Below are positions 31,692-39,693 of a stretch of 64,000 nt of DNA, one piece after another. The stretch lies in contig CAJTMV010000012.1 in NCBI GenBank assembly GCA_910577225.1, forward strand, positions 1 to 64,000. The letters are read 5' to 3'. Within the stretch, counting starts at the first letter, position 1; every line of letters begins with the position of its first letter. Both the position numbers and the translations under genes were made by a program. A model generated the notes under the pieces. The model was not told the DNA's origin, ran no database searches, and saw only the letters and a list, made by a program, of their open reading frames with translations. Origin of the DNA: an uncultured Eubacterium sp. (GTDB taxonomy: Bacteria > Bacillota > Clostridia > Lachnospirales > Lachnospiraceae).

Positions 31692-32600
31692 TTGCATGGA
31701 AATAACGATGTGGAAGCTGTAATTACGAGTTGTAATCAAAGAGACATGATTACGCAGGCAGTGCAATCCCTGTGCGGCCAGACGATAAGACCGAAAAGAA
31801 TTGTAATTGTAGACGATGGGTCGACGGATGAAAGGTCGATACAGGTTTTGGACGCGATCGAGGCAGACCGCAGCAAAACGGTTCCAATAAAGATGATCCG
31901 GCAGCCAAACGCAGGCGTATCCGCGGCCAGAAATGCCGGTATCCGTGAAACGCAGACGCCTTTTGTTCTGGTGCTTGACGGGGACGATTATCTGGAATCG
32001 TCTTTTATCGAAGAAGCGGTCAGAATGTTATCCGAGCATCCGGATATGACAGCGGCGTCTTCCTGGCTGCAGACGTTTGGCGTGCTTGAGGCGGTCGTAC
32101 GCCCGACCGGCGGCGATGCCCGGGCATTTCTTTCGCATAATTGCGCGCCTGCATCTCATATATTTCGGCGGGAGGCGTGGGAACTATGCGGCGGTTATGA
32201 TGAAACCATGCGCAGCGGGTTTGAAGACTGGGAGTTCTTTTTAAGTCTGCTGGAAGCAGTTCCGGACACACGGATTGGCATTGTGGAAAAACCTCTGATT
32301 TATTATCGTACGAAGCCTGCGTCGCCAAATATTAAAAGTATGGAAAAGCGACTGGAAATTATGAGATATATGATGGAAAAGCACAGGCAGATGTATAAAG
32401 AACACATGATCGAAGCGATGCTTGGTATCGAGGCGATATCCATATCGAGACTTTACGGCTGGGAAAGCGAAATGATACATTCGAAACGGACGAATAAGCG
32501 TATGGGCACTTTATCAGAAGCGTTTATCGAAAGTCCGACTTACGGCGACGGGGGTATGGCGGCAGCTGTCCGCATTGCGTCTGCACAGTGTGAATCCTGA
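31692..32600 (+). CDS. Family 2 glycosyltransferase
   Basis: A 302-residue GT-A-fold enzyme. It shows VEAVITSCNQRDMITQAVQSL (nucleotide-binding start), IVIVDDGSTDERSI, the metal-binding acidic motif VLDGDDYLE, and a late GFEDWEFFL that supplies the catalytic base region. Such enzymes transfer a sugar from an activated donor to a glycan, lipid or protein acceptor. No membrane helix or other glycan gene is adjacent. The start is uncertain: TTG 31692 has GGAGGA 7 bases upstream, while ATG 31653 and 31677 lack a good site. It follows the IS110 element, so its original promoter may have been displaced. Confidence 0.82.
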   Translation: MHGNNDVEAVITSCNQRDMITQAVQSLCGQTIRPKRIVIVDDGSTDERSIQVLDAIEADRSKTVPIKMIRQPNAGVSAARNAGIRETQTPFVLVLDGDDYLESSFIEEAVRMLSEHPDMTAASSWLQTFGVLEAVVRPTGGDARAFLSHNCAPASHIFRREAWELCGGYDETMRSGFEDWEFFLSLLEAVPDTRIGIVEKPLIYYRTKPASPNIKSMEKRLEIMRYMMEKHRQMYKEHMIEAMLGIEAISISRLYGWESEMIHSKRTNKRMGTLSEAFIESPTYGDGGMAAAVRIASAQCES

Positions 32601-32644
32601 TTTGCAGACGCTCCATAGCAGAAGAAGGGAAGTATGGGAAATTT

Positions 32645-33217
32645 ATGAAGGAAGCATGGGAAGAGATCGAGCAGCATGTTGCCGGCTGTACCTGCTGTCC
32701 GCTGCATGCGACCAGACGCCGGCCGGTGATGGGGCGCGGAGATCATCAGGCGGCTTTGATGCTGATCGCCGAAGCGCCCGGAGAACAGGAGGATCAGCAG
32801 GGAACGCCGTTTGTCGGGCGTTCGGGAGAGCTGCTGGATCGGTTATTGCAGGATTGCGGACTGCGCAGGGAAGATATTTATATGACAAACATTATAAAAT
32901 GTCATCCGCCAGGCAACCGGGATCCAAAAGAAGCGGAAAAAAAGGCATGTTTTCCATATCTGAAATACGAGACGTTTTTGCTGAAACCAAAGATCATCGT
33001 CTGCCTTGGGCGTATTGCCGCGCAGCGTATTATTTCACCGGACTTTAAAATTACCAGACAGCACGGTACATGGACCTGTCGGAAAAACTATGCGCTGACT
33101 GCGACGTATCATCCTTCGGCGGTCTTACGGGATCCTCTGAAATACGAACTGGTAAAAGAAGATTTCTGCGAAATCGTAAAAAAACTGAACAGCCTTACGA
33201 ATGACCCCGGCGACTGA
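32645..33217 (+). CDS. Uracil-DNA glycosylase family 4 (iron-sulfur)
   Basis: A 190-residue DNA repair enzyme that removes uracil from DNA. Motif A is IAEAPGEQEDQQGTPFVG, with the family 4 GE(A)PG core, and motif B is HPSAVLR. Four Cys for a 4Fe-4S cluster are seen: CTCC near residues 15-18, the Cys in IIKCHPPGNRDP, and the Cys in KKACFPYL. The length of about 190 is typical. The ATG at 32645 lies 45 bases after the glycosyltransferase stop. A terminator follows 130 bases later. Confidence 0.9.
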   Translation: MKEAWEEIEQHVAGCTCCPLHATRRRPVMGRGDHQAALMLIAEAPGEQEDQQGTPFVGRSGELLDRLLQDCGLRREDIYMTNIIKCHPPGNRDPKEAEKKACFPYLKYETFLLKPKIIVCLGRIAAQRIISPDFKITRQHGTWTCRKNYALTATYHPSAVLRDPLKYELVKEDFCEIVKKLNSLTNDPGD

Positions 33218-33346
33218 AGGGGCAAAGGAAACGTCATATAACCTGAATTGGGAATCGAAAGAATCCGGAGAAATCTGAGAATATCAGGAACGTACTCCGA
33301 ATATGCAACAAGGTGTAGCGAGGATAAAAATAGAAGGCGCTTTGTG

Positions 33347-33377
33347 AAAGGATATCATGAAAATGATATCCTTTTTT
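33347..33377 (+). terminator. Rho-independent terminator after the glycosylase
   Basis: A perfect 12-base stem (AAAGGATATCAT with ATGATATCCTTT), a 4-base loop and TTTTTT. The 130 bases between the glycosylase stop and the hairpin hold nothing recognised. Confidence 0.88.
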
Positions 33378-33423
33378 CATTCATATAAAAATATTAATTA
33401 TATATTAAATAGAAATATATATG

Positions 33424-33456
33424 TTGACTTTATATATTATATAGCATATAATATAT
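33424..33456 (+). promoter_or_regulatory. PadR promoter with an 11-base palindrome over the -10 box
   Basis: TTGACT (33424-33429), 17 bases, TATAAT (33447-33452). Across the spacer and -10, TATATTATAT (33433-33442) and ATATAATATA (33446-33455) form a perfect inverted repeat with a 3-base centre, one more pair outside. This is a likely self-regulation site of PadR, which binds paired AT-rich half-sites. Confidence 0.6.
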
Positions 33457-33496
33457 GCATATCAAACATATAAATAAAAAAAGAAAGGAGAATGCT

Positions 33497-33832
33497 ATGA
33501 TTTATCCGCTTAATCCGCTATTGACAGAACTGCTGGTACTTGCGATGATCTGTCAGCAGGATAGTTATGGTTATCAGATCAGTCAGCAGCTAAAGACGGT
33601 TTCCAACCTGAAAGATTCCGCATTGTATCCCATACTGCGGCGGCTGGCTCAGAATCAGTATGTTGACATATACGATCAGCAGTTTCAGGGCAGAAACAGA
33701 AAATATTATAAGATTACGGAAGCTGGCAGAAAACAGAAAGAATTTTTGGAGCAGGAATGGAACACACATGTTCAGGCTGTTTTTGAGATTTTAAATAATG
33801 GTCAGCCGACAGAAGGGGGAAAAGATGAATAA
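33497..33832 (+). CDS. PadR-family transcriptional regulator
   Basis: A 111-residue winged-helix repressor. The core reads LTELLVLAMICQQDSYGYQI, SQQLKTV and SALYPILRRLAQNQYVDIY, then GRNRKYYKITEAGRKQ, the classic PadR wing, with a C-terminal dimerising helix. The ATG at 33497 follows AAGGAG with 6 bases between. It ends 8 bases into the DUF1700 gene. PadR-DUF1700-DUF4097 units are common in Firmicutes and probably sense envelope stress or a ligand. Control by the palindrome in its own promoter is likely. Confidence 0.9.
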   Translation: MIYPLNPLLTELLVLAMICQQDSYGYQISQQLKTVSNLKDSALYPILRRLAQNQYVDIYDQQFQGRNRKYYKITEAGRKQKEFLEQEWNTHVQAVFEILNNGQPTEGGKDE

Positions 33833-34415
33833 ACAGGAATACATGAATCAGCTAAAGGAACGGCTGCGGCGGCTTCCCAAAGAAGATTTCGCACGTGCCG
33901 TTGAATATTATGAAGAATATTTTGCGGAGGCCGGAGAGGAAAATGAGGCAAAAGCCATTGAAGACCTTGGCAGTCCGCAGGAAGCGGCAGATCAGATTAT
34001 TTGTGACATGGCGATCAGCTACTCCAAAGAACCTGTCAAAAACGTCAGAAGCGGTATCAACGCACTTTGGGTTGCGCTGCTTGCCTTGTTTGCGGTTCCG
34101 ATCGCACTGCCGTTTTTGCTGACTGGAATCGTGCTGGTGTTTACGGCGGTGGCAGTTGTATGGATCCTTCTTCTGGCGCTGATGCTTGTGGCGGTATGTG
34201 TGTTTATTACAGGACCATTGTCAATTCTGGCCGGATTTAGCGTGATAACAAAAAGTATTCCGGTAAGTTTCTCCTGCATCGGGATTGGCCTGATGTCAGT
34301 CGGAATTGGGATGGCGCTTACTTATGGAACTTATTTGCTTTGCAGGCGTTTTATGGGTTGGACGCTGCGCGGCATCGCAGGAATGATTCGAAAGGAAGGC
34401 AGAAAGCATGCGTAA
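33825..34415 (+). CDS. DUF1700 membrane protein
   Basis: A 196-residue protein. The N-terminal cytoplasmic part (MNKQEYMNQLKERLRRLPKED, then YYEEYFAEAGEENEAKAIEDLGSPQEAADQI) is the DUF1700 signature. The remaining half holds three to four hydrophobic helices (about 75-100, 100-125, 125-150 and 160-180). It overlaps the PadR gene by 8 bases and the DUF4097 gene by 8 bases, so the three are made together. The function is not known; it may be a membrane anchor or modulator for the partner protein. Confidence 0.85.
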   Translation: MNKQEYMNQLKERLRRLPKEDFARAVEYYEEYFAEAGEENEAKAIEDLGSPQEAADQIICDMAISYSKEPVKNVRSGINALWVALLALFAVPIALPFLLTGIVLVFTAVAVVWILLLALMLVAVCVFITGPLSILAGFSVITKSIPVSFSCIGIGLMSVGIGMALTYGTYLLCRRFMGWTLRGIAGMIRKEGRKHA

Positions 34416-35487
34416 AAACATAAAATTTTTTATTATTTGTGCAGTTGTGGCAGCAACAGGATTTGTGCTGACCGGAATGGGAATTGCAATGGGCGGAATC
34501 GTATATGGTTTTGGTATCAACGCAGAGGGAATCAAAGTATATGCACCGCGGCTGGAGCAAAAAAATAAAGAGAGCGAGACAACAATGTGTCGGTTAGACG
34601 AACAATCTCTGCAGGCATTCGACCGTATGGAGATCGACGTAGAATATGCAGATATCCGCGTAGAACGCACAGATTCCGAGCAGTATACGTTGTCGTGCAA
34701 CCTGTCCGACGAGGGCAGACTGCAGAACGAGGTAAAAGATGGAAAACTGATCGTCAGACATAAAGACAACGCTGCGTTCGGAACCGGCTATGCAGATTTT
34801 ATGTGGTTTTCGGTTGGAAATAACAGCCCCGTCATCAAAGAGTATATTACGATCGGTTTACCAAAGCAGGCAGACCTGACAGACGTTTGTCTGGATACAG
34901 ATTCCGGAGACATCACATGTGAAAACATAAACACAGACAGTCTGTCAGTCAGGGCAGAATACGGCGATGTCAGTCTTGCAAACATAGAAGCCAAAGAGAT
35001 GGAAATTCATTTAGAATCTGGAGAAATGCAGATGGAACAGGTATCCGGAAATACATGCAGCGTCGAGAGTGAGTATGGAAAGGCTGCTTTTCGTCAGGTA
35101 GCCTTAAGCGGAGATCTTTTGGTAACAATGGAGAGCGGCAATCTGGAATTTTACAATACGGATGCGCGCAATCTGGATCTTAAGAATCAGTATGGAACAG
35201 TCAGCGGCCGGCAGACCAGCTTTGCAGACATTTCTATGAATCTGGAAAGCGGCGACTGCCAGATGCAGGATATTTTGTTTGATAACTGTGAGATTCATTC
35301 GGAGTACGGCGATGTGGAGCTGGAGCTTCAAAAAGACAGGCGGGAATATGCGTATGCACTGGATACGGAATATGGCAATATTAAAATTGACGGACAGAAG
35401 ATGGAGGATACGTATGTGTCGCTTGCGGAAAATCAGGAGCATCTGATTGAGATTCATTGTGAGTCTGGGGATATTCGGATTCAGTAA
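34408..35487 (+). CDS. DUF4097-family beta-repeat envelope protein
   Basis: A 359-residue protein with an N-terminal transmembrane helix (about residues 8-30) and an external repeat-rich domain. Repeats such as SGDITCENINTDSLSVRAEYG, ESGEMQMEQVSG and ESGDCQMQDILF, each around 25-30 residues with a central E-x-G-D/E, are typical of the beta-helix of DUF4097 (adhesin-like) proteins. It is the last gene of the PadR operon and starts inside the DUF1700 gene. The function is unknown; a surface sensor or scaffold is plausible. Confidence 0.85.
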   Translation: MRKNIKFFIICAVVAATGFVLTGMGIAMGGIVYGFGINAEGIKVYAPRLEQKNKESETTMCRLDEQSLQAFDRMEIDVEYADIRVERTDSEQYTLSCNLSDEGRLQNEVKDGKLIVRHKDNAAFGTGYADFMWFSVGNNSPVIKEYITIGLPKQADLTDVCLDTDSGDITCENINTDSLSVRAEYGDVSLANIEAKEMEIHLESGEMQMEQVSGNTCSVESEYGKAAFRQVALSGDLLVTMESGNLEFYNTDARNLDLKNQYGTVSGRQTSFADISMNLESGDCQMQDILFDNCEIHSEYGDVELELQKDRREYAYALDTEYGNIKIDGQKMEDTYVSLAENQEHLIEIHCESGDIRIQ

Positions 35488-35964
35488 GGGTGTGGCTTTG
35501 CCGGGCAGCATGGGACTGAAAGGGTGTCTAAGGGGCGTTTTAGCGGAGGTGGAATCCAGCGTTTACACAGACGATGGTGATGCGGGTTGAAAAATAGGAT
35601 TTCTTATAGTAAAGTGATATAATAGAAATGAGAAGTGGAATCAAATATCTTGTTTCAGATTATATCACTTTTTAAGAATATAATTGCTGGCAGTAAAAAC
35701 AGATATTGAGGTGTATAAGACGTTATGGTAAGATAGATTTGGTTCATAGGTTTAATCCGTGTTGGCAATGAAAACGGTATTAGCGCCGGATTATGTGCTT
35801 AACGAGCTGATTTTAAAAGGAACAAACAGATCTTTGGATGCATTCATTGATCTCTGGTGTTCACAAGGATGAGCACAGTTTACTTTATTGGAGGCGACCT
35901 ATCGGGAGAGAACAGGTAAAACATAGTAGAAAAATGGCACCAATATAATTTAAAGGGGAAACAG
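35488..35964 (+). other. Intergenic region with inverted repeat and short remnant frame
   Basis: It contains the inverted repeat at 35611-35673, and a 34-codon frame at 35768-35872 (MKTVLAPDYVLNELILKG...) that looks like a fragment; it has no ribosome site. The stretch AAAAATAGGAT...TGATATAATAGAAATG (35591-35630) resembles one at 37,648-37,686 on the other side of the next gene. No other gene is seen. Confidence 0.4.
35611..35673. repeat. Perfect 13-base inverted repeat, possible terminator
   Basis: AAAGTGATATAAT (35611-35623) and ATTATATCACTTT (35659-35671) flank 35 bases and are followed by TT. The left arm contains a TATAAT-like box, so the feature could be a promoter-bearing repeat rather than a terminator. 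Confidence 0.55.
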
Positions 35965-37482
35965 ATGACCATTGAAGAAGTTTTAGCATTTGATGAAATG
36001 CAGATATTTGACCGTAAGAGTATAAATATAGATCCAAAGGCACTGGCCGTTACACTGGTTGCTTTTGCGAATGCGGATGGAGGAACAGTTGCCATCGGTA
36101 TTTCAGATAAAACCAGAAGGGTTGAAGGGATGGATGATAATGTGCATCAGCTCAACGAGCTGCTCAGGGTTCCATATGATTTTTGCGAACCAACGGTGCA
36201 GGCAGCCATAGAAAAAATACCATGTACAGATTATAAGGGCAGGAATAACCACGTCATATTAATGCATATAGAGCCAGGTCCTCATGTGTATGCAAATCAG
36301 GCAGATGAAGTTTATCTGCGTGTAGGTGACAAGTCAAAGAAACTGGAATTTGATGACAGGCTGCAGCTTATTTATGATAAAGGAGAAAGGTTTTTTGAGG
36401 ATAAACCAGTACCGGGAGCTGGTATGGACGATTTGGATATTGAATTTGTGGAGGTATATACCAGAAAGATTGGGTATAGGAAAAGCGCAAAGGAATTTCT
36501 TTTGGAAAATAAAGGTTTTGTAAAACAGACAGGCAGGGAAATGCAGATCAGTACGGCGGCTGTCCTGCTATTTGGCAGGAAACCGCAGGAATTTTTTCCG
36601 CGTGCCCGCGTCCGGTTCATACGATATGAGGGTACAGAAGAGAAATTTGGCGCTGAGATGAATGTGGTCAAGGATATTATATTTGAAGGAAATATTTTAA
36701 AAATGATCGTGGACTCAATAGCCTATCTTGGCACACAGATAAAGGAAAAAACTTATCTTGGAAAAGACGGTCTTTTTGTGACTGAAGAAGAGTATCCTAA
36801 ATTTGTACGGCAGGAAATTATTGTTAATGCAGTAACTCGCCGGGCATACAGCATCAGTGGGACAGATATTCAGATTAAGATGTTTGATGACCGCCTTGTT
36901 GTGGAAAGTCCCGGCAGGCTGCCGGGACTTGTCAGGGCAGATAACATACGGCATACGCATTTTTCAAGAAATCCTAAAATTGCTGAATTTTTAAGGGTAT
37001 TTAACTTTGTTAAAGAATATGGTGAGGGTGTAGACCGTATGTGTCTGGAAATGGAAACAAAAGGGCTGCGGGGGCCAGAGTATCATACAAATGCATTCCT
37101 GCTTCAGACAGTTGTTTATAATGCTGCGTCTAAGAAATCGCAAGTCGTGGTAGAAAAACTGGCTATTGGAACAGAAAAGCCGGCTATTCAGCATAAAAAA
37201 CCGGCTTTTGGAAATAAAAAGCTGGCTATTGAAATTTTAAACAGTGCTATTGAGAAACAGCATTATAATGAACCGACGAAAACAAATATAATTTTAGTAT
37301 ATAATATGATTGAAACAAACCAGATTTTTGGTGCACCAGAAGTAAAAGATATACTTAAATGCTCTGTATCCTCATCTAAGGACATTATGAAAAAATTACG
37401 CGATATGGAAGTTGTAGTGACAGTAAAGGGAAAAGGAAAAGGAAAATACAGGTTTGCATATGATACAGAGATAAAAAAGTAA
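35965..37482 (+). CDS. AlbA_2/Schlafen-like ATP-binding DNA-associated protein
   Basis: A 505-residue protein of the Alba_2 (Schlafen-like AAA_4) family with a histidine-kinase-like ATPase domain. N-terminal: FDRKSINIDPKALAVTLVAFANADGGTVAIGISD is the AAA_4 core. Middle: a HATPase_c_4 segment with PKFVRQEIIVNAVTRRAYS and GRLPGLVRADNI; the usual His of the VNA-x-x-H-R-D-Y motif is Arg here. C-terminal: 7-residue repeats (KLAIG, KPAIQ, KPAFG, KLAIE) and a winged helix around residues 440-500. Such proteins act as transcription regulators or in phage/mobile contexts. The ATG at 35965 follows AAGGGGAAAC. It is flanked by similar AT-rich stretches on both sides, which may mark its arrival as a cassette. 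Confidence 0.8.
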   Translation: MTIEEVLAFDEMQIFDRKSINIDPKALAVTLVAFANADGGTVAIGISDKTRRVEGMDDNVHQLNELLRVPYDFCEPTVQAAIEKIPCTDYKGRNNHVILMHIEPGPHVYANQADEVYLRVGDKSKKLEFDDRLQLIYDKGERFFEDKPVPGAGMDDLDIEFVEVYTRKIGYRKSAKEFLLENKGFVKQTGREMQISTAAVLLFGRKPQEFFPRARVRFIRYEGTEEKFGAEMNVVKDIIFEGNILKMIVDSIAYLGTQIKEKTYLGKDGLFVTEEEYPKFVRQEIIVNAVTRRAYSISGTDIQIKMFDDRLVVESPGRLPGLVRADNIRHTHFSRNPKIAEFLRVFNFVKEYGEGVDRMCLEMETKGLRGPEYHTNAFLLQTVVYNAASKKSQVVVEKLAIGTEKPAIQHKKPAFGNKKLAIEILNSAIEKQHYNEPTKTNIILVYNMIETNQIFGAPEVKDILKCSVSSSKDIMKKLRDMEVVVTVKGKGKGKYRFAYDTEIKK

Positions 37483-38111
37483 ATGTAGAAAAGGCTGGTT
37501 TCGAATATGAGATTTGTAAACGGAGAGAAACGGTCAACATGCAGAAAATTGGATAAAATGTGATAAGTTTTCGGTAAATTTCATAAAGTATTTATAAAAT
37601 ATTTTAGTCCGTGCCTGTCAGAAGCTGGCAATGGCATAACGGGTCTAAAAATAGGATATATTGTTGAAAATTGATATAATAGAATGTCTTTACAAATGAA
37701 ATAACTTTATAATGAATATACATTGAAGTTTTATTAATAGCCTGACATCTTTCGTGTAGTATTTCAAAATAGATATAGAACAATAGGAGAGGTACTGATA
37801 AATCTATAAACATAAATAGAAAGAGCTGTGTCAGTATTATAAGCTGGGAATTGCCTTTTCAATCTATGACGAGTATAGTTTTGATATATTTAAGAGTTAA
37901 ATAACATTGCCGTCTGTATGTTTCCGTTAAATAACGTGATATCATGAAATATTGAGAAATTTCAATGACATTTTGCCAATTTTGTAGTAAAATGGTAGCA
38001 GAGGTCACACAGGAGGTGAACAGAATTACATAAATTGATAAAAAGATCATTAAATAATAGCAGATTCAACAAAAATAAAAACAGATTAGAATTAAAAGGA
38101 GATTATAAAAG
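37483..38111 (+). other. Intergenic region before RidA
   Basis: About 630 AT-rich bases without a convincing gene. It includes the second copy (37,648-37,686) of the AAAAATAGGAT...GATATAATAGAA stretch and, at its end, the RidA promoter. AGGAGGTGAACAG near 38,011 looks like a ribosome site but only a stop-filled frame follows it. Confidence 0.4.
37965..37993 (+). promoter_or_regulatory. Candidate promoter of ridA
   Basis: ATGACA (37965-37970), 17 bases, TAAAAT (37988-37993). The -35 differs from consensus at the first base. The leader to the ATG would be about 110 bases. Confidence 0.5.
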
Positions 38112-38507
38112 ATGAAGAAAGTCTTAAGTACACAAAATGCGCCGCAGGCTATCGGGCCATATTCGCAGGGAATCGATACTGGAAACCTGGTATTTCTTTC
38201 TGGCCAGATACCGATCGATCCATCAAAAGGAGAGATTGTCGTATCAGATATCGAAGGTCAGACAAGACAGGTGTTAAAAAATATAAAGGCGATTTTAGAA
38301 TCGGACGATTGTACGATGGATCAGGTAGTGAAAACAACGGTATATTTAAAAGATATCGCTGATTTTACAAAAATGAACGATGTATACAAAGAGTTTTTCA
38401 GCGAAGGAAACTATCCGGCCAGATCAGCGGTACAGGTGGCGGCTCTGCCAAAAGATGCGCTCGTGGAAATCGAAGTCGTTGCATTGAAATTGCGTGAACT
38501 TGCATAA
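38112..38507 (+). CDS. ridA: RidA family reactive intermediate/imine deaminase
   Basis: A 131-residue protein that hydrolyses reactive enamines/imines such as 2-aminoacrylate in the cytoplasm. It shows APQAIGPYSQGIDTGNLVFLSGQIPID, VKTTVYLKDIADFTKMNDVY and the signature PARSAVQVAALPKDALVEIE with the active-site Arg. The length equals that of typical RidA trimers. The ATG at 38112 follows AAAGGAG. It is transcribed alone. Confidence 0.95.
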   Translation: MKKVLSTQNAPQAIGPYSQGIDTGNLVFLSGQIPIDPSKGEIVVSDIEGQTRQVLKNIKAILESDDCTMDQVVKTTVYLKDIADFTKMNDVYKEFFSEGNYPARSAVQVAALPKDALVEIEVVALKLRELA

Positions 38508-38534
38508 ATGGCAGACAGAATATCAAATTAGAGA

Positions 38535-38564
38535 TTGACCTCACGCATGAATATAAAGTATAAT
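38535..38564 (+). promoter_or_regulatory. Promoter of the FIST-transducer operon
   Basis: TTGACC (38535-38540), 18 bases, perfect TATAAT (38559-38564). The leader is about 25 bases. Confidence 0.65.
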
Positions 38565-38596
38565 AAAATCAATATCACTGAAACTATACAAACAAG

Positions 38597-39670
38597 ATGA
38601 GTGGGGAAACAATAGTGAAACAATTTTTTGGAATGAGTCAGAGCGGCGATTTAAAAGAAGCCGTAAGCGGATTAAGTAATCCGCAGTTAATTATGTTGCT
38701 GTCGAATAGCGAACAGTTTGAATCGCATGTGAAGACCTTACAGGGGATGTATCCAAAAGTGCCGAGTATCGGATGTGCCGGTATGAGTTATAGTACAAAG
38801 ATCGTTGAAAAGGGAGTCAGTGTTCTGGCTTTTTACGATGGCGTTACTGTTGCGGTCAATGTGCTCGAGCAGGCCTCGGTTATGCCGGTGAAGTATATCC
38901 AGCGGCTGGAGAAGGATGTGGAGACTGTCAGGGCATCGTCAAACGATACGATTTGTATCGATTTTTGTTCCGGAAACGACGCCTGCGTACTGAATACTTT
39001 CTATAGCGTGTTAAAGCGAGGCGGGATTTCTCTTGTCGGAGGCACGGCCGAAGACGGAAAAGTATCCGTAAACGGAAAAATGTATCAGGATGCGGCGGTT
39101 TACGCACTGGTGAAAAACCAGAACGGACGGGTAAAAGCGTATAAAGAAAATATCTATCATCAAAAAGGCAATTATCGTTTTGTGGCGTCCGGAACAGATA
39201 AGGCGAATTATGTGATTGGCCGGCTGAACGGAAAACCAGCCAGACAGGTCTATCAGGACCTTTTACATATTTCCGAACAGGAGATTCAGACGCAGACATT
39301 TAAAAATCCGTTTGGAAAGATCAACGGAACGGATACCTGTATTATTTCGATCAAAGAAGTAAACGGAAACGCACTAAGCTGTTACCGTCAGGTGAATGAT
39401 TCCGATGTGCTTATTATGCTGGAGCTTGGAGATTACCGTTCGATTGTCAGACGAACGATTCAGACGATTCGTCAGGATTTTCCGAGAATTTCAGCCGTAT
39501 TTTCGATTAATTGTCTGTTCCGTTATTTACTGTTTACGGAAAATCATTATATGCAGGAATATCTGCACGAAATGGCGGCCCTTGGCAATCACGCTGGCGT
39601 TGTAGGATATGGGGAGCATTATAATAATCAGTTTGTAAACCAGTCTATGACATGCGTGGTATTTGAGTAA
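38597..39670 (+). CDS. FIST-domain sensory protein
   Basis: A 357-residue soluble protein. The N-terminal FIST domain shows AVSGLSNPQLIMLLSN, SIGCAGMSYSTKI and KGVSVLAFYDGVTVAV. The C-terminal FIST_C domain shows PARQVYQDLL, DTCIISIKEVNG and AGVVGYGEHYNNQFVNQSMTCVVFE. FIST domains are thought to bind small ligands and are coupled to signalling outputs such as chemotaxis receptors or kinases. Here the next gene, 23 bases on, encodes a soluble chemotaxis-type transducer, so the two probably form a ligand-sensing pair in the cytoplasm. A GTG at 38615, preceded by GGGGA, is an alternative start. There is no membrane segment. Confidence 0.85.
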   Translation: MSGETIVKQFFGMSQSGDLKEAVSGLSNPQLIMLLSNSEQFESHVKTLQGMYPKVPSIGCAGMSYSTKIVEKGVSVLAFYDGVTVAVNVLEQASVMPVKYIQRLEKDVETVRASSNDTICIDFCSGNDACVLNTFYSVLKRGGISLVGGTAEDGKVSVNGKMYQDAAVYALVKNQNGRVKAYKENIYHQKGNYRFVASGTDKANYVIGRLNGKPARQVYQDLLHISEQEIQTQTFKNPFGKINGTDTCIISIKEVNGNALSCYRQVNDSDVLIMLELGDYRSIVRRTIQTIRQDFPRISAVFSINCLFRYLLFTENHYMQEYLHEMAALGNHAGVVGYGEHYNNQFVNQSMTCVVFE

Positions 39671-39693
39671 AGAAAAAGGGGAGGGGAAGCCAT

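Noticed and set aside
35768..35872. A 34-codon frame (MKTVLAPDYVLNEL...) before the AlbA_2-type gene
   Set aside because: There is no ribosome site or recognised full domain; it looks like a fragment, perhaps of a PIN-like toxin start, but this cannot be supported.
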